Part shown: positions 33,627 through 42,628 of the stretch, in pieces
Numbering within the stretch: position 1 is the stretch's first letter
Layout: every line of letters begins with the position of its first letter
Position numbers and translations under genes: made by a program
Notes under the pieces: generated by a model
The model's input: only the letters and a program-made list of their open reading frames with translations
The model's database searches: none
What the model was told of the DNA's origin: nothing
Source of the DNA: JAZKFT01 sp039925965
Lineage (GTDB): Bacteria > Bacteroidota > Bacteroidia > Chitinophagales > Chitinophagaceae
Reading direction: 5' to 3'
DNA length: 64,000 nt
Assembly (NCBI GenBank): GCA_039925965.1
Contig: JBDSXW010000118.1
Coordinates: forward strand, 1 to 64,000

Positions 33627-35558
33627 TTATCCCACATATTCACTTAACTCGAGCCACCGCATTTCCTTCTCTTCCATCAAAGCTGTAATTGCTGCGATAC
33701 GGTTCGCCATAGCTTGCAGCTCGTCATAATTGGTAGCGCCGTTATTCATTTTTTCGGCGATAGCGGCCTTCTCTTTTTCCAGTGCCGGCATCTCTTTCTC
33801 CAGTATTTCAAATTCCCTTTTTTCCTTAAATGAGAATTTCTTCTTAGGCGAATCAGCGGCTGGCGCTACTGCTGTTGCGGCAATTTTTATGGTTACATCT
33901 TCTGCACCGATATTGCTGCCACCGGTTAGGTCGCTGCGGTTGAGTTTTGGGGTGGTGTCTTTTTCTTTCGCATCTTCTTCAATGCGGTACTGGGTATAGT
34001 TTCCGGGGAAATCTCTCACTATGCCATCGCCATCAAAAACAAATAAATGGTCTACCAGCTTGTCCATAAAATAGCGGTCGTGGCTTACGATCAGCACACA
34101 GCCGGGGTAGTTTTGTAAAAAGTTTTCCAGCACACCAAGGGTGGGTAAATCCAGGTCGTTGGTAGGTTCATCCAGTATTAAAAAATTCGGATTTTTAAAC
34201 AGCAATGTCAGCAATTGGAGTCTCCGTTTTTCACCACCACTCAGGGCACTCAGGTAAGTGTATTGCTTATCGCCCATAAATAAAAACAGTTCCAGAAATT
34301 TTGCTGCGGTTAATACACCGCCATCGGCCAATGGAAAAGTTTCCGCAAATGTTTTTACATATTCTATCACCCGCATGTCGTGCTTAAATTCAAGCCCATT
34401 CTGGTTATAGTAGCCAAACACTACGGTGTCGCCAATATTTATTTTACCACTGTCGGGCTCGGCAATGCCCTGTAAAATATCGAGGAAGGTAGACTTACCC
34501 ACGCCATTTTTACCTACAATACCAATGCGTTCTCCTTTGCTGAATGTATAATCGAAACCTTTGAGTATTTGCAGGCTGCCATAGGATTTGTATACTTTCT
34601 TAGCCTCTATCACCTTGCCGCCAATGCGGTTCATTTTAAGGTTCAATTGCATTTGGTCGTCGGTAATTTTTTGCTTGGCTCTTTTTTCTACTTCGTAAAA
34701 ATTATCCTGGCGGCTTTTGCTTTTTGTAGTTCTTGCCTTTGGCTGTTTACGCATCCAGGCCAGCTCTTTTCTAAACTCGTTTTTGGCTTTATCTATACTG
34801 CTTAACTCACTGTCAATTCTCGCTGCTTTCTTTTCCAGATAATTGGCATAATCGCCAGTATAGGTGTAGATCTTTTCACGTTCCATCTCCCATATTTCTT
34901 CGGCCACGGCATCCAGGAAGTAGCGGTCGTGGGTCACCATTAGCAGGGTTACATATTCGCCATTTAGATAATTTTCCAGCCACTCAATCATCTCCACATC
35001 CAGGTGGTTGGTGGGCTCATCCATTATCAGCAGGGCATGGCTGTTCTCAAATCCAATATCGATCAGGGTTTTGGCCAACGCGACGCGTTTTCGCTGGCCA
35101 CCACTTAGGCTGCCCACTTTCTGGTCCAGGTGGTGTATGTTTAGTTTGGTTAATATCTGTTTCACTTTGGCATCAAAATCCCAGGCGTTCAGTTCGTCCA
35201 TTTTGTGTAGGGCCTCGTTGATGGCTTCGTGGTCTTCACCTTCACTTACGGTTTCGTAATCCCTGATGGCATTGAGTACAGGGTGGTCGTGTTCAAAAAT
35301 ATTTTCGGCAATGGTTTTGCCTTCTTTAAATTTCGGGTCCTGTTCAAACAGGATCACATTCACATCTTTGTGGATCCATACCTTGCCTTCGTCGGCTGTT
35401 TCCTGCCCGGCCAATATCCTCAGCAGTGTTGATTTGCCTGTACCGTTACGGGCTATTAATGCAATTTTTTCGCCTTCATTAATCTCGAATGAAATATTGG
35501 AAAACAACGGCGTGATGCCGTATGACTTAGTTAGATTTTGTACTGAAACGTAATGCAA
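33627..35558 (-). CDS. ABC-F family ATPase (Uup/EttA-like, ribosome-associated)
   Basis: Soluble protein with two ABC ATPase domains and no membrane segments, 643 residues. Domain 1 has NGTGKST (near 40), SGGQRKRVALAKT and MDEPTNHLD; domain 2 has GIVGKNGVGKST (near 345), SGGEKRRLQLLTLLF and LDEPTNDLD. The interdomain linker (about 230-310) is basic and helical, as in translation factors of the ABC-F class. The C-terminal 90 residues form a coiled coil (EILEKEMPALEKEKAAIAEK), which is typical of Uup. It likely acts on ribosomes; resistance or translation rescue cannot be distinguished here. Confidence 0.95.
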   Translation of the reverse strand: MHYVSVQNLTKSYGITPLFSNISFEINEGEKIALIARNGTGKSTLLRILAGQETADEGKVWIHKDVNVILFEQDPKFKEGKTIAENIFEHDHPVLNAIRDYETVSEGEDHEAINEALHKMDELNAWDFDAKVKQILTKLNIHHLDQKVGSLSGGQRKRVALAKTLIDIGFENSHALLIMDEPTNHLDVEMIEWLENYLNGEYVTLLMVTHDRYFLDAVAEEIWEMEREKIYTYTGDYANYLEKKAARIDSELSSIDKAKNEFRKELAWMRKQPKARTTKSKSRQDNFYEVEKRAKQKITDDQMQLNLKMNRIGGKVIEAKKVYKSYGSLQILKGFDYTFSKGERIGIVGKNGVGKSTFLDILQGIAEPDSGKINIGDTVVFGYYNQNGLEFKHDMRVIEYVKTFAETFPLADGGVLTAAKFLELFLFMGDKQYTYLSALSGGEKRRLQLLTLLFKNPNFLILDEPTNDLDLPTLGVLENFLQNYPGCVLIVSHDRYFMDKLVDHLFVFDGDGIVRDFPGNYTQYRIEEDAKEKDTTPKLNRSDLTGGSNIGAEDVTIKIAATAVAPAADSPKKKFSFKEKREFEILEKEMPALEKEKAAIAEKMNNGATNYDELQAMANRIAAITALMEEKEMRWLELSEYVG

Positions 35559-35631
35559 GATTTATGATTTTTGATTTGTGATGTTGATTTACCCTGAAGG
35601 GCTGGCTTTCGGCCTGTCAGGGTTTCCACTG

Positions 35632-36081
35632 TTAAGGTTGTTTGGCTTCTTCCCAAACGAAACCTTCGTGTTTTGGCACTTTGTCAAATGCCTCGATTAA
35701 AAAGGACTCTGGTTGGTAGAGTTTTCTTTTAGCGGTATCCATCCAGGCTCCGTCGATGGTGAGGATGGCGGCGAGGGTATTGTCGTTCTTCCAGATCTCG
35801 TGCACTATCGTCCAGCGGCTGTAATCCTGCCGGGCTTTGACCATCGACGCATTGACAACCACTCTGTCGCCGAATTTTATTTCCCGCTTAAATACACATT
35901 CTTCCCTGAAAAGAATCGGACCAAAATGGTGTTTCATAAATAACTCAGGAGTAATGCCCAGTTCTATCAAAAAACAGGTTCTCATAAACGCTCCAAAATC
36001 ATAATACACCGAATGACGCAGGTGAAAATTCGGATCCAGGTCGCTCCAGCGCACTTCTACCTGTTTGGAAAAATAGTTCAA
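35632..36081 (-). CDS. Acyl-CoA thioesterase-like protein (4HBT hotdog fold)
   Basis: Hotdog-fold protein of 149 residues, similar to 4-hydroxybenzoyl-CoA thioesterases: QVEVRWSDLDPNFHLRHSVY contains the W-S-D-L-D catalytic/entry motif near residue 12, followed by YDFGAFMRTCF and a beta-strand core. It probably hydrolyses acyl-CoA thioesters, with chain length unknown. It lies 73 bases upstream of the ABC-F gene on the same strand, so the two may be co-transcribed. Confidence 0.87.
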   Translation of the reverse strand: MNYFSKQVEVRWSDLDPNFHLRHSVYYDFGAFMRTCFLIELGITPELFMKHHFGPILFREECVFKREIKFGDRVVVNASMVKARQDYSRWTIVHEIWKNDNTLAAILTIDGAWMDTAKRKLYQPESFLIEAFDKVPKHEGFVWEEAKQP

Positions 36082-36101
36082 TCTTTAAAGTTTAGAAGCT
36101 G

Positions 36102-36109
36102 CGAAATTA
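36102..36109 (-). promoter_or_regulatory. Candidate -7 box upstream of the thioesterase gene
   Basis: TAATTTCG on the minus strand, one mismatch from TAnnTTTG, lies about 20 bases before the start at 36081. The same octamer is found before the phosphorylase gene (37994-38001). No convincing -33 element was found. Confidence 0.35.
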
Positions 36110-36262
36110 AGGGTCAGGGTCCAAGGATCAAGATTCGAGGCACAAAGTACAATGAGATATACCAAATGCTTAGTCCCGGGCACGTGCACGACTATGGGTA
36201 GGAAAGCAGGAATTGAATGGTGAAACTATTGCCATTACACAGTTTCCTGACGCTCTTGCCAG

Positions 36263-36293
36263 CAAAAAGCCCCCGGGGTAACCGGAGGCTTTA
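36263..36293 (-). terminator. Intrinsic terminator of the phosphorylase gene
   Basis: On the minus strand AAAGCCTCCGG pairs with CCCGGGGGCTTT around TTAC, and the hairpin ends in a short T run. It lies 18 bases after the phosphorylase stop codon, the expected place. Confidence 0.8.
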
Positions 36294-36310
36294 ATGTTTT
36301 TCTGAAGGCC

Positions 36311-37963
36311 TTACTTATACATAATCTCGTAATATTCATGTGCCATCCGGTTACTATCAAACTGGAAGCGCACGTCGCGCATGCCATTCTTAACTATCTG
36401 GCGCCAGGTGTCTTTATGGTCGTAGTAAATGGGCAGAATTTGTTTTTCCAATATTTCATACAACTGGTTCAGGTCGTATTCGTCCTGCTGTTGCACGTGC
36501 ATGTTTTCGTAATCTACCGGCGGCACGAGGAAACCATTGTTACCGCTGTTGATAAATTCACAGATCCAGCCATCGTTGGTACTGAAGTTGACAGATCCGT
36601 TCATGGCAGCTGTCATGCCGCTTGTGCCACTGGCTTCGCGGGGTACACGCGGGTTGTTCAGCCAGATATCCGAGGCTTGTTTCAAACGTTTGCTCAGGCT
36701 TAATTCGTAACCGATGCATACCGCTACGTTTTTATAACCCTTGCTTAAATGCACCAGGTGGTTAAAGTCGCTGATGGCTGGATAGTCAACAGGGTAGGGC
36801 TTTCCAGCCCAGATGATCTGCACCGGATATCGGGCATTGCTCAATAAGGCTTCGAAACGTTTAAGGTCCCTGGTAAGTAATTCGGCACGTTTGTAACCGG
36901 CAAATCGACGGGCCCAAACGATGGTCAGCACATTGGGATCAAACAATTTGCCGGTTTGGTCAGCAACGATATCAAAGGCCCTTTTCTTTAAATGCTTTTT
37001 CCGGTCATCAAAGCCATTGTCATCGGCTGATTCCATAAAACGGTATAACTGCTTATCGGCCCAATAATGCCAGTTTTGAGCATTCGTAATCGATTTGATT
37101 GCGCAAATGCCTTCATAATGACTCCACATCCTTCGGCTCACTTCACCATGTAACTGGCTTACACCATTGGCAAGCCTTGCAAAACGAAGTGCCACAAGTG
37201 AATGGTTAAACTGGTCGTCTTTCAGCCCCGTGATCTCCCGGACTTTTGCAAGTGGCATGCCGCAGAAATAACTCATTTTATCGCAGAGATAGATATCGTG
37301 TTTCTCGTTGCCCGCTTCTTCGGGTGTATGGGTAGTAAATACCAAACGTTTTTTTACATCTTCCAGGTTGCCAAATTTCTTGAGCAGATAAAAGGCGCTG
37401 CTGATGGCATGGGCCTCATTCAGGTGATAAACATCAGGATTAAACCCGATCTCGTCCATCAGTTTCGCCCCGCCCACACCTAACAATATAAACTGCGCCA
37501 CTTTGGTAGCCACATTAGCATCGTATAAGCGGTGGCAAATGGTTTGAGACACATAATCATTCTCCGGCAGGTCAGTGCTCAGCAGGAACATCGGTGCGGT
37601 ATTGAACGTAGTTGGGTTTAAATAAAAGGCCTTTACCCAAACAGGGTGTTCATGAATGGCTATCTGGAATTTAATACCGGTATCCTCGAGGAAATTATAA
37701 ATTTTTTCATTCCATTGTACCTGTAGGGTCTGGTCCTGGTTGCGGGCCTGATCGTAATAACCATATTTCCAAAGTATGCCGATACCTACCAGGTTTTGGC
37801 GTAATTCATAGGCACTCCGCATATGGCTTCCTGACAAATATCCAAGACCTCCGCTATAAATTTTTAATGGTTGATGAACCGCAAATTCCATACTGAAATA
37901 AGCAACTTTCTTCGCGTAACTCTCATTGATCTGGTAGGGTACACTAAAATTCTGAAAAGACAT
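36311..37963 (-). CDS. Alpha-glucan phosphorylase-family protein (GT35), cofactor lysine apparently replaced
   Basis: Protein of 550 residues of the short alpha-glucan phosphorylase family, which degrades glycogen or maltodextrin to glucose 1-phosphate. Seen here: AYFSMEFAVHQPLKIYSGGL at residue 22, VYHLNEAHAISSAFYLLKK near 180, VWARRFAGYKRAEL near 350 and PRVPREASGTSGMTAAMNG near 440. In classical phosphorylases this last motif reads EASGT-x-x-MK, and the lysine binds pyridoxal phosphate; here the residue is threonine. The same replacement may be normal in this Bacteroidota subgroup. Enzyme activity is therefore uncertain. The gene stands alone, with its own terminator. Confidence 0.85.
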   Translation of the reverse strand: MSFQNFSVPYQINESYAKKVAYFSMEFAVHQPLKIYSGGLGYLSGSHMRSAYELRQNLVGIGILWKYGYYDQARNQDQTLQVQWNEKIYNFLEDTGIKFQIAIHEHPVWVKAFYLNPTTFNTAPMFLLSTDLPENDYVSQTICHRLYDANVATKVAQFILLGVGGAKLMDEIGFNPDVYHLNEAHAISSAFYLLKKFGNLEDVKKRLVFTTHTPEEAGNEKHDIYLCDKMSYFCGMPLAKVREITGLKDDQFNHSLVALRFARLANGVSQLHGEVSRRMWSHYEGICAIKSITNAQNWHYWADKQLYRFMESADDNGFDDRKKHLKKRAFDIVADQTGKLFDPNVLTIVWARRFAGYKRAELLTRDLKRFEALLSNARYPVQIIWAGKPYPVDYPAISDFNHLVHLSKGYKNVAVCIGYELSLSKRLKQASDIWLNNPRVPREASGTSGMTAAMNGSVNFSTNDGWICEFINSGNNGFLVPPVDYENMHVQQQDEYDLNQLYEILEKQILPIYYDHKDTWRQIVKNGMRDVRFQFDSNRMAHEYYEIMYK

Positions 37964-37993
37964 AAGCTATCGTTCTTTTTTGGTTTAGAGTGC

Positions 37994-38001
37994 CGAAATT
38001 A
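37994..38001 (-). promoter_or_regulatory. Candidate -7 box upstream of the phosphorylase gene
   Basis: TAATTTCG on the minus strand, one mismatch from TAnnTTTG, 31 bases before the start at 37963. Confidence 0.35.
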
Positions 38002-38155
38002 AGGGGAAACAGGTTAAAGATGTGTCGTCTGTACACGTTCAGCAATTTTGGTGTGGACAATTCATTCCGGATGTTAGGTGGAAATTGTACTAAGTATTTG
38101 AAGATGAATAGGATGGAAGATGTTTGGGTAACGCTTTCAGTCCTGTCAAAGTGAA

Positions 38156-38485
38156 CTAATCTACTATAAACAGGCGGCAACCTTCCTTGGTTTTAGTGCG
38201 ATGGGCTTCATTTCCATCACCTACCTGGTAGCTCATTCCCTGTTTAAGCACCATGATACGCCCATCCTCAAGTGTCGTTTCCATCTCGCCCTGCACACAT
38301 AAAATAATATGTCCCTTACTGCACCAGTGGTCGGCTTCGTAAGCGGCGCTGTATTCCACCATGCGCACACGAATATGGCCCACCTGCAACACCTGCCAGG
38401 TAGCCGTTCCGCTGTCTCCCTGGTGTATTTCCTTTGCAATGTGATCCCAGTCTGTTATTTGGAAAGGATGAAAGGGTATAGTCAT
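38156..38485 (-). CDS. DHCW-motif cupin-fold protein
   Basis: Small single-domain cupin of 109 residues. Cupin strands and glycines are seen in VRMVEYSAAYEADHWCSKGH and IILCVQGEMETTLEDGRIM, then MSYQVGDGNEAHRTKTKEGC. The D-H-W-C sequence near residue 52 and the final histidine likely form a metal site. Proteins of this type are known only as a family (DHCW-motif cupins) without assigned reaction. The stretch between this gene and the phosphorylase (37964-38155) holds only the -7 box. Confidence 0.85.
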   Translation of the reverse strand: MTIPFHPFQITDWDHIAKEIHQGDSGTATWQVLQVGHIRVRMVEYSAAYEADHWCSKGHIILCVQGEMETTLEDGRIMVLKQGMSYQVGDGNEAHRTKTKEGCRLFIVD

Positions 38486-38526
38486 TTTGGTTGATTGGTT
38501 AGATGGTTGAAGGGTTAATTGACCAT

Positions 38527-38555
38527 ACTTGCCAGGATTCCTGTCCGAAGCAATC
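38527..38555. repeat. Degenerate half-copy of the palindromic repeat
   Basis: ACTTGCCAGGATTCC followed by GTCCGAAGCAATC matches the left arm of copies A-C with several changes. No right arm is present. It suggests decay of an older copy. Confidence 0.5.
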
Positions 38556-38605
38556 CCACCTGCGTTAGTTGTTGCGACAATTTGGGACGCTCCAAAAAAT
38601 CGTGA

Positions 38606-38676
38606 ACTATTAAACTTATAAACTAGTGAACCAGTTAACCGATAAACGAATTAACTAATTAACCAATCAACCAATC
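38606..38676. repeat. Low-complexity TTAACTAATTAACCAATC-type repeat
   Basis: Irregular repetition of AACCAATCAACC, TTAACTAATTAACC and related words directly downstream of the lipoprotein gene, similar to 54358-54408. Confidence 0.7.
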
Positions 38677-39634
38677 ACTTCTTCTTTTCTTTCGCTTTGA
38701 CCGCCGGTTTTTGCTTAAGGAAACTGCCATTAAAGCTGCATTCCATTCCGTGCCGGTTGCCGCAGTTGGTTTCGGTAACACGGATGCTGTTACTTGAAAA
38801 TTTAAAGCCAAGTGAGCACGGTTCACCGCTACCTGTAAACGTAGCCGAATCCGCACCAGACATGATGGCTTCACCTTTCAATTGTCCATCACAAAACTGG
38901 GGTTCCTTCTTTTCGATATGGATGAAGAACCTTACCTGCTGCGGTTTTGAGCCATCCCGTATGGTTAAAATATTACGTTTGTCCTTTGCATAGTTGGCTG
39001 CATACTTATTTTTTCTGGATAATGTATCATTCGGGTCTACAATCGGGAGATCGGTGCCGGCTGGCACGCCATCGGTCAATATCACCATAAATACTCCGGC
39101 ATTGTTATAGGCATACACCTGGGTGACTGTGGAGCTGGAACCATCGGCTGCTCTTGTGTCGTCGGCATGCGTAAAGTTGTACTTGCTGTCGACCGTTAAT
39201 CTTTCGCGACCTGGTACACCGGCTGAAGACAGCACTGGTACGGCAGCGGTAAATTTATTTTCCTTATTCATCGCGGCTACATATACGTGCTGGCTGGCCG
39301 GTGCGACCGCACGAAACAGCAGGTAGGTTTCTTCTGCACCATTTCTGAATTTGCCGAGGGCGAAAATCTTCGGCAAAGTCTTGCCAAATTCTTTTTTTAG
39401 AATGCTATCATTGATAAACTGTTTGAAAATAGCGGCTTCTATCTGCGAGCTATCGCCTGGCTTTTTATTGAACAGGGAATCGGATAATGCCAGGGGAAGG
39501 GTTACATCATCAAAGAAGGAAATGAAATCGCCTGCTTCTACCTGCTCATCACCTTTCATTGACTTTTTTCCACCGCCCTTGCAGCCTGCCAGTGCAATAA
39601 ATGCGATCAGGATAAACGGCATAATTTTTTTCAT
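38675..39634 (-). CDS. Hypothetical lipoprotein
   Basis: Protein of 319 residues with a lipoprotein signal (MKKIMPFILIAFIALAGCKG, lipobox LAGC) and a Lys-rich tail (KPAVKAKEKKK). The mature part resembles no family I know. It contains LPLALSDSLF near residue 46, a central beta-rich part (PVLSSAGVPGRERLTVDSKY) and four cysteines in the last 70 residues, possibly forming disulfides. It is probably anchored in the outer membrane or periplasmic face. The gene is divergent from the META-domain gene at 39801. Confidence 0.8.
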   Translation of the reverse strand: MKKIMPFILIAFIALAGCKGGGKKSMKGDEQVEAGDFISFFDDVTLPLALSDSLFNKKPGDSSQIEAAIFKQFINDSILKKEFGKTLPKIFALGKFRNGAEETYLLFRAVAPASQHVYVAAMNKENKFTAAVPVLSSAGVPGRERLTVDSKYNFTHADDTRAADGSSSTVTQVYAYNNAGVFMVILTDGVPAGTDLPIVDPNDTLSRKNKYAANYAKDKRNILTIRDGSKPQQVRFFIHIEKKEPQFCDGQLKGEAIMSGADSATFTGSGEPCSLGFKFSSNSIRVTETNCGNRHGMECSFNGSFLKQKPAVKAKEKKK

Positions 39635-39800
39635 GGCAAATTATATGTTGATGAAAAATAAAAGAATTTATGGGACTTAGCTATTAAAAAATATATCGGC
39701 CCCCGACTTGCCAACAAAAACTGGCTTTTTTATTGCAATTAGTAGCTTTTGTAACCTTCTGTTGCAGAACTTAGCGGCCCTAACAAATATGACCTACTAT

Positions 39801-40328
39801 ATGAAACTGCTTTCCATCTTAATAACAGCCGCGGTATTTTTTGCCGGTTGCTCCACCACAAAAAAAGTGCCACAGGGCATTACGGTCATAAATCCTGGCC
39901 CTGCCAAAACCACCCCCATTGTGGTAAACACAGAGAAAAAGCCAACAAAACCTGTTATCACCAGTAACCCCAATATGAAGATGACTTCGCTTACGGGCAG
40001 GTGGAAATTTGAATCTTCATCTGAAAAGGACTTTGAAAAAGCAGACCGGCAAACCTTGCCGGAACTTAATTTTAATGAGTCGGAAAGAAGGGTAAGTGGT
40101 AACACCGGATGCAATATTTTCAATGGTTTCTTTTTTACTACCGGCGAATTGTTCAATTTTAGTCCCCTTGCCGTAAAGATGAAAAAGTGCCCCGACCCGT
40201 CGGTTGAGCGATATATCACTGGTTTTTTAAGGAATGTAGGGTTCTACAAAACAGAAGGAGATAAAGTATACCTGATCAACAAGAACGACCGCAGCCGGTA
40301 TGTAGTGTTTACAAAATCTGGCAGGTAG
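39801..40328 (+). CDS. META-domain lipoprotein
   Basis: Secreted lipoprotein with a META domain (HslJ-like). The signal MKLLSILITAAVFFAGC ends with a lipobox cysteine, which is why the ATG at 39801 is preferred; starts at 39789 or 39708 are possible. The META domain, about residues 60-170, shows LTGRWKFES, LPELNFNESERRVSGNTGCN (conserved in META) and IFNGFFF. The length of 175 residues fits. Roles of META proteins range from motility to antibiotic tolerance in proteobacteria; the job here is unknown. Confidence 0.85.
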   Translation: MKLLSILITAAVFFAGCSTTKKVPQGITVINPGPAKTTPIVVNTEKKPTKPVITSNPNMKMTSLTGRWKFESSSEKDFEKADRQTLPELNFNESERRVSGNTGCNIFNGFFFTTGELFNFSPLAVKMKKCPDPSVERYITGFLRNVGFYKTEGDKVYLINKNDRSRYVVFTKSGR

Positions 40329-40550
40329 CCATATATTGATAATTTGCCAGATGTGCGGACAGCCTTTTCCGCTTTCCCTGCAGAACTGCAGGGACACTGC
40401 GAACCTATCATTTACCAAAGTTTAAAACCGGGAATTAATTTCTCGATTTTACGTGTCAGTGCGTCAACGGGTCCTGACCTAATGATTTAGCCTAATGACC
40501 TATTTGTCAAGCTGCCTTCTGCGGCTTTAGGATAATATAACCACGCTTAC

Positions 40551-41069
40551 ATGAATGCTATTGAGATTAGATATGCTACTGAAACCGACGCCGGGCTTAT
40601 TGCCGATATGAGCCGCCATACTTTTCTTACCACATTTGGCCCGCAAAATTCACAGGCGGATATTGATACATACATGAACGTACAATTTACCCGGGAAGCC
40701 CTTATGGCAGAAGTTGGCGCTGCCGGTAATATTTTTTTACTGGCCTGTATTGGCGATGTGCCGGCGGGCTATGTACGGCTAAAGGAAAATAGTTTTGAAG
40801 GTGGATTGAAAGCAGTAAAGCCCATCGAAATAGCCCGGTTTTATGCCATGCCTGCGATGATAGGTAAGGGCATTGGTAAGGCTATGATGCAATACTGTAT
40901 TGAAATGGCGGAGCTGCTGCAATTTGACGTTATCTGGTTGGGCGTATGGGAACGAAACGTGCGGGCCATTGATTTTTATACTGCTTTTGGTTTCAAGAAA
41001 TTTGGTGAGCACGGTTTTTTGGTGGGGAACGATTTGCAAAATGACTATCTGATGAGCCGGAATCTGTAG
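40551..41069 (+). CDS. GNAT-family N-acetyltransferase
   Basis: Acetyl-CoA-dependent acyltransferase of 172 residues. The A motif is seen in IARFYAMPAMIGKGIGKAMM near residue 97 (Q/R-x-x-G-x-G/A variant), followed by IWLGVWERNVRAIDFYTAFG (B motif), in the usual GNAT order. The N-terminus IEIRYATETDAGLIADMSRH is also typical. Substrate unknown. A GC-rich terminator hairpin follows about 190 bases later. Confidence 0.87.
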   Translation: MNAIEIRYATETDAGLIADMSRHTFLTTFGPQNSQADIDTYMNVQFTREALMAEVGAAGNIFLLACIGDVPAGYVRLKENSFEGGLKAVKPIEIARFYAMPAMIGKGIGKAMMQYCIEMAELLQFDVIWLGVWERNVRAIDFYTAFGFKKFGEHGFLVGNDLQNDYLMSRNL

Positions 41070-41261
41070 TCGGAAAGGCTGCAAACTCGTAAATAGGTCC
41101 TTGGGTCAAAAGCTCATCAAGTGATTCCCACTAAGCCAAAGACGACATTATTCTAACGGATATACGCCCAACGAAATTTCTGTTTTGTAACTGGGGACGC
41201 ATTGCTTGCCACGCATTGAACGCTTAGAATAAATGCCCGGCGAAAGCCACCTGATTTATAG

Positions 41262-41284
41262 GCCGCACCTGGTTGCGGCTTTTT
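41262..41284 (+). terminator. Intrinsic terminator
   Basis: GCCGCA (41262-41267) and TGCGGC (41274-41279) pair around CCTGGT and are followed by a run of T. It lies 193 bases after the GNAT stop, so either it ends a long 3' UTR or it marks a small RNA between 41070 and 41284. The remainder of the gap to 41758 shows no gene that I can support. Confidence 0.75.
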
Positions 41285-41758
41285 CTATTTAACTATTTCC
41301 GGATAGCAGGCACCGGGCAGATGAAAGCTGTGTCCGTTACAGCACTTCACTACCCATTCAATTCCTTTTTGGTGCCAGCAGCGCTATTTATAAAATGTAT
41401 AATTACTAAAATTTGCCTGGTCCCGGAAGGCGTTGATCTAACAGGTTCTGATTTTATATCAATCAATTCAAAACGGCTATCGGTGTAACTTTCTTGTAAA
41501 AGCCTGATTTAGAAAATACTTTCAATGTATCAATTCTCAGTATGGCCATGCTGATACACAGGAGTAGCTGAAAACCTGCAAACCGAGTAGGCATATTTTT
41601 CAAATTAATTTTTGTGATCATGAAAGCAAAATCCAAATGGGTTGCAGCCGGCATATTGCCATTGCGGTCCACTCTAACCAGTTTCGCCCGTGATGGACCA
41701 CCCGATACAATAGAAACACTGGCCTCCTTACAGTTCACCACTCACATCAACCGGAATT

Positions 41759-42526
41759 ATGAAACCAACACTTACCCTACTTTTGGTGACGGTGGCTTTC
41801 CAGTCCTTTTGCCAGCCTGCTGATTCCGGGCGTATTTCGAAGGCTACTGAAATGGTACCATTGATAAGTACAAGGCCGGAAGTGCTTACGGGCGGCTTTA
41901 TCGACATTGTGCAAACCGGCCAGATGAATGCTTCAGCCAGGCTCTTTAAACTATACGTCGGCGAACCAGGGAAATTCCAGGTACCAGTCAGTTTATACTC
42001 TGGGGTCAGCGCCAATAGCTTTGGAAATAGCAAGAATAATGAGGACTTCGTACACCACCTGATCAATCCCTCAGCCGGTATATTCAACCTGAGTTTTGAT
42101 GGAAATATCAAATTAGCCGGACGTAAAGGCAGGATTACCTGTCTGCAATTGCAGTACATGGGCAGTGTGCGCCTGTTGTCGGGTTATGATTATACCTTAT
42201 CAAGGAACATCACGCTGTTCAACAGCAACGAGAGTCTCGGGCTGATGTTTATTACCGGTGCCTGGGAAAGGAACAGGGTAAATAATCCCGGTGTGTTCTG
42301 GGTAAATATCAGGGGCATTTATTCTATAAGTCCGACCGGGCAGCTGGCAGAAATTTTCGGACTGTCTGTAAAAAGTATCATGCTGGGTTACTCACTGGGT
42401 ATGGGCATCGAGATTAGCCAGGCCGTCAATGTGCGGTTACTCTACTATCGATATACCGCCGCATTGGAGTTGCCATCTTTTCTGCAGCCATATTTTCAGG
42501 TAAGCTTCAATTACACCATGAAGTAG
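41759..42526 (+). CDS. Hypothetical secreted, outer-membrane-like protein
   Basis: Protein of 255 residues with a signal peptide (MKPTLTLLLVTVAFQSFCQ, cleavage near residue 19). The mature part is beta-rich with alternating hydrophobic and polar residues: PVSLYSGVSANSFGN, INPSAGIFNLSFDGNI, VFWVNIRGIYSIS and a last strand PYFQVSFNYTMK ending with an aromatic pattern near the C-terminus. This fits a small outer-membrane barrel, but no family is recognised. It is followed after 102 bases by another unassigned gene. Confidence 0.7.
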   Translation: MKPTLTLLLVTVAFQSFCQPADSGRISKATEMVPLISTRPEVLTGGFIDIVQTGQMNASARLFKLYVGEPGKFQVPVSLYSGVSANSFGNSKNNEDFVHHLINPSAGIFNLSFDGNIKLAGRKGRITCLQLQYMGSVRLLSGYDYTLSRNITLFNSNESLGLMFITGAWERNRVNNPGVFWVNIRGIYSISPTGQLAEIFGLSVKSIMLGYSLGMGIEISQAVNVRLLYYRYTAALELPSFLQPYFQVSFNYTMK

Positions 42527-42628
42527 CACGCTTTCAATCCACCCGTTTTCCGGGTTCTCCATATATCAACGCCTGGAATGGAGCGTACGATCCAGCCAGG
42601 TTATTTAAACCACATAAAAAACCATATT

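Noticed and set aside
41273..41488. 71-codon plus-strand frame after the GNAT gene
   Set aside because: It overlaps the terminator hairpin and shows no protein-like features.
41614..41823. 69-codon plus-strand frame before the secreted hypothetical gene
   Set aside because: It overlaps the signal-peptide gene at 41759 and looks like non-coding DNA.
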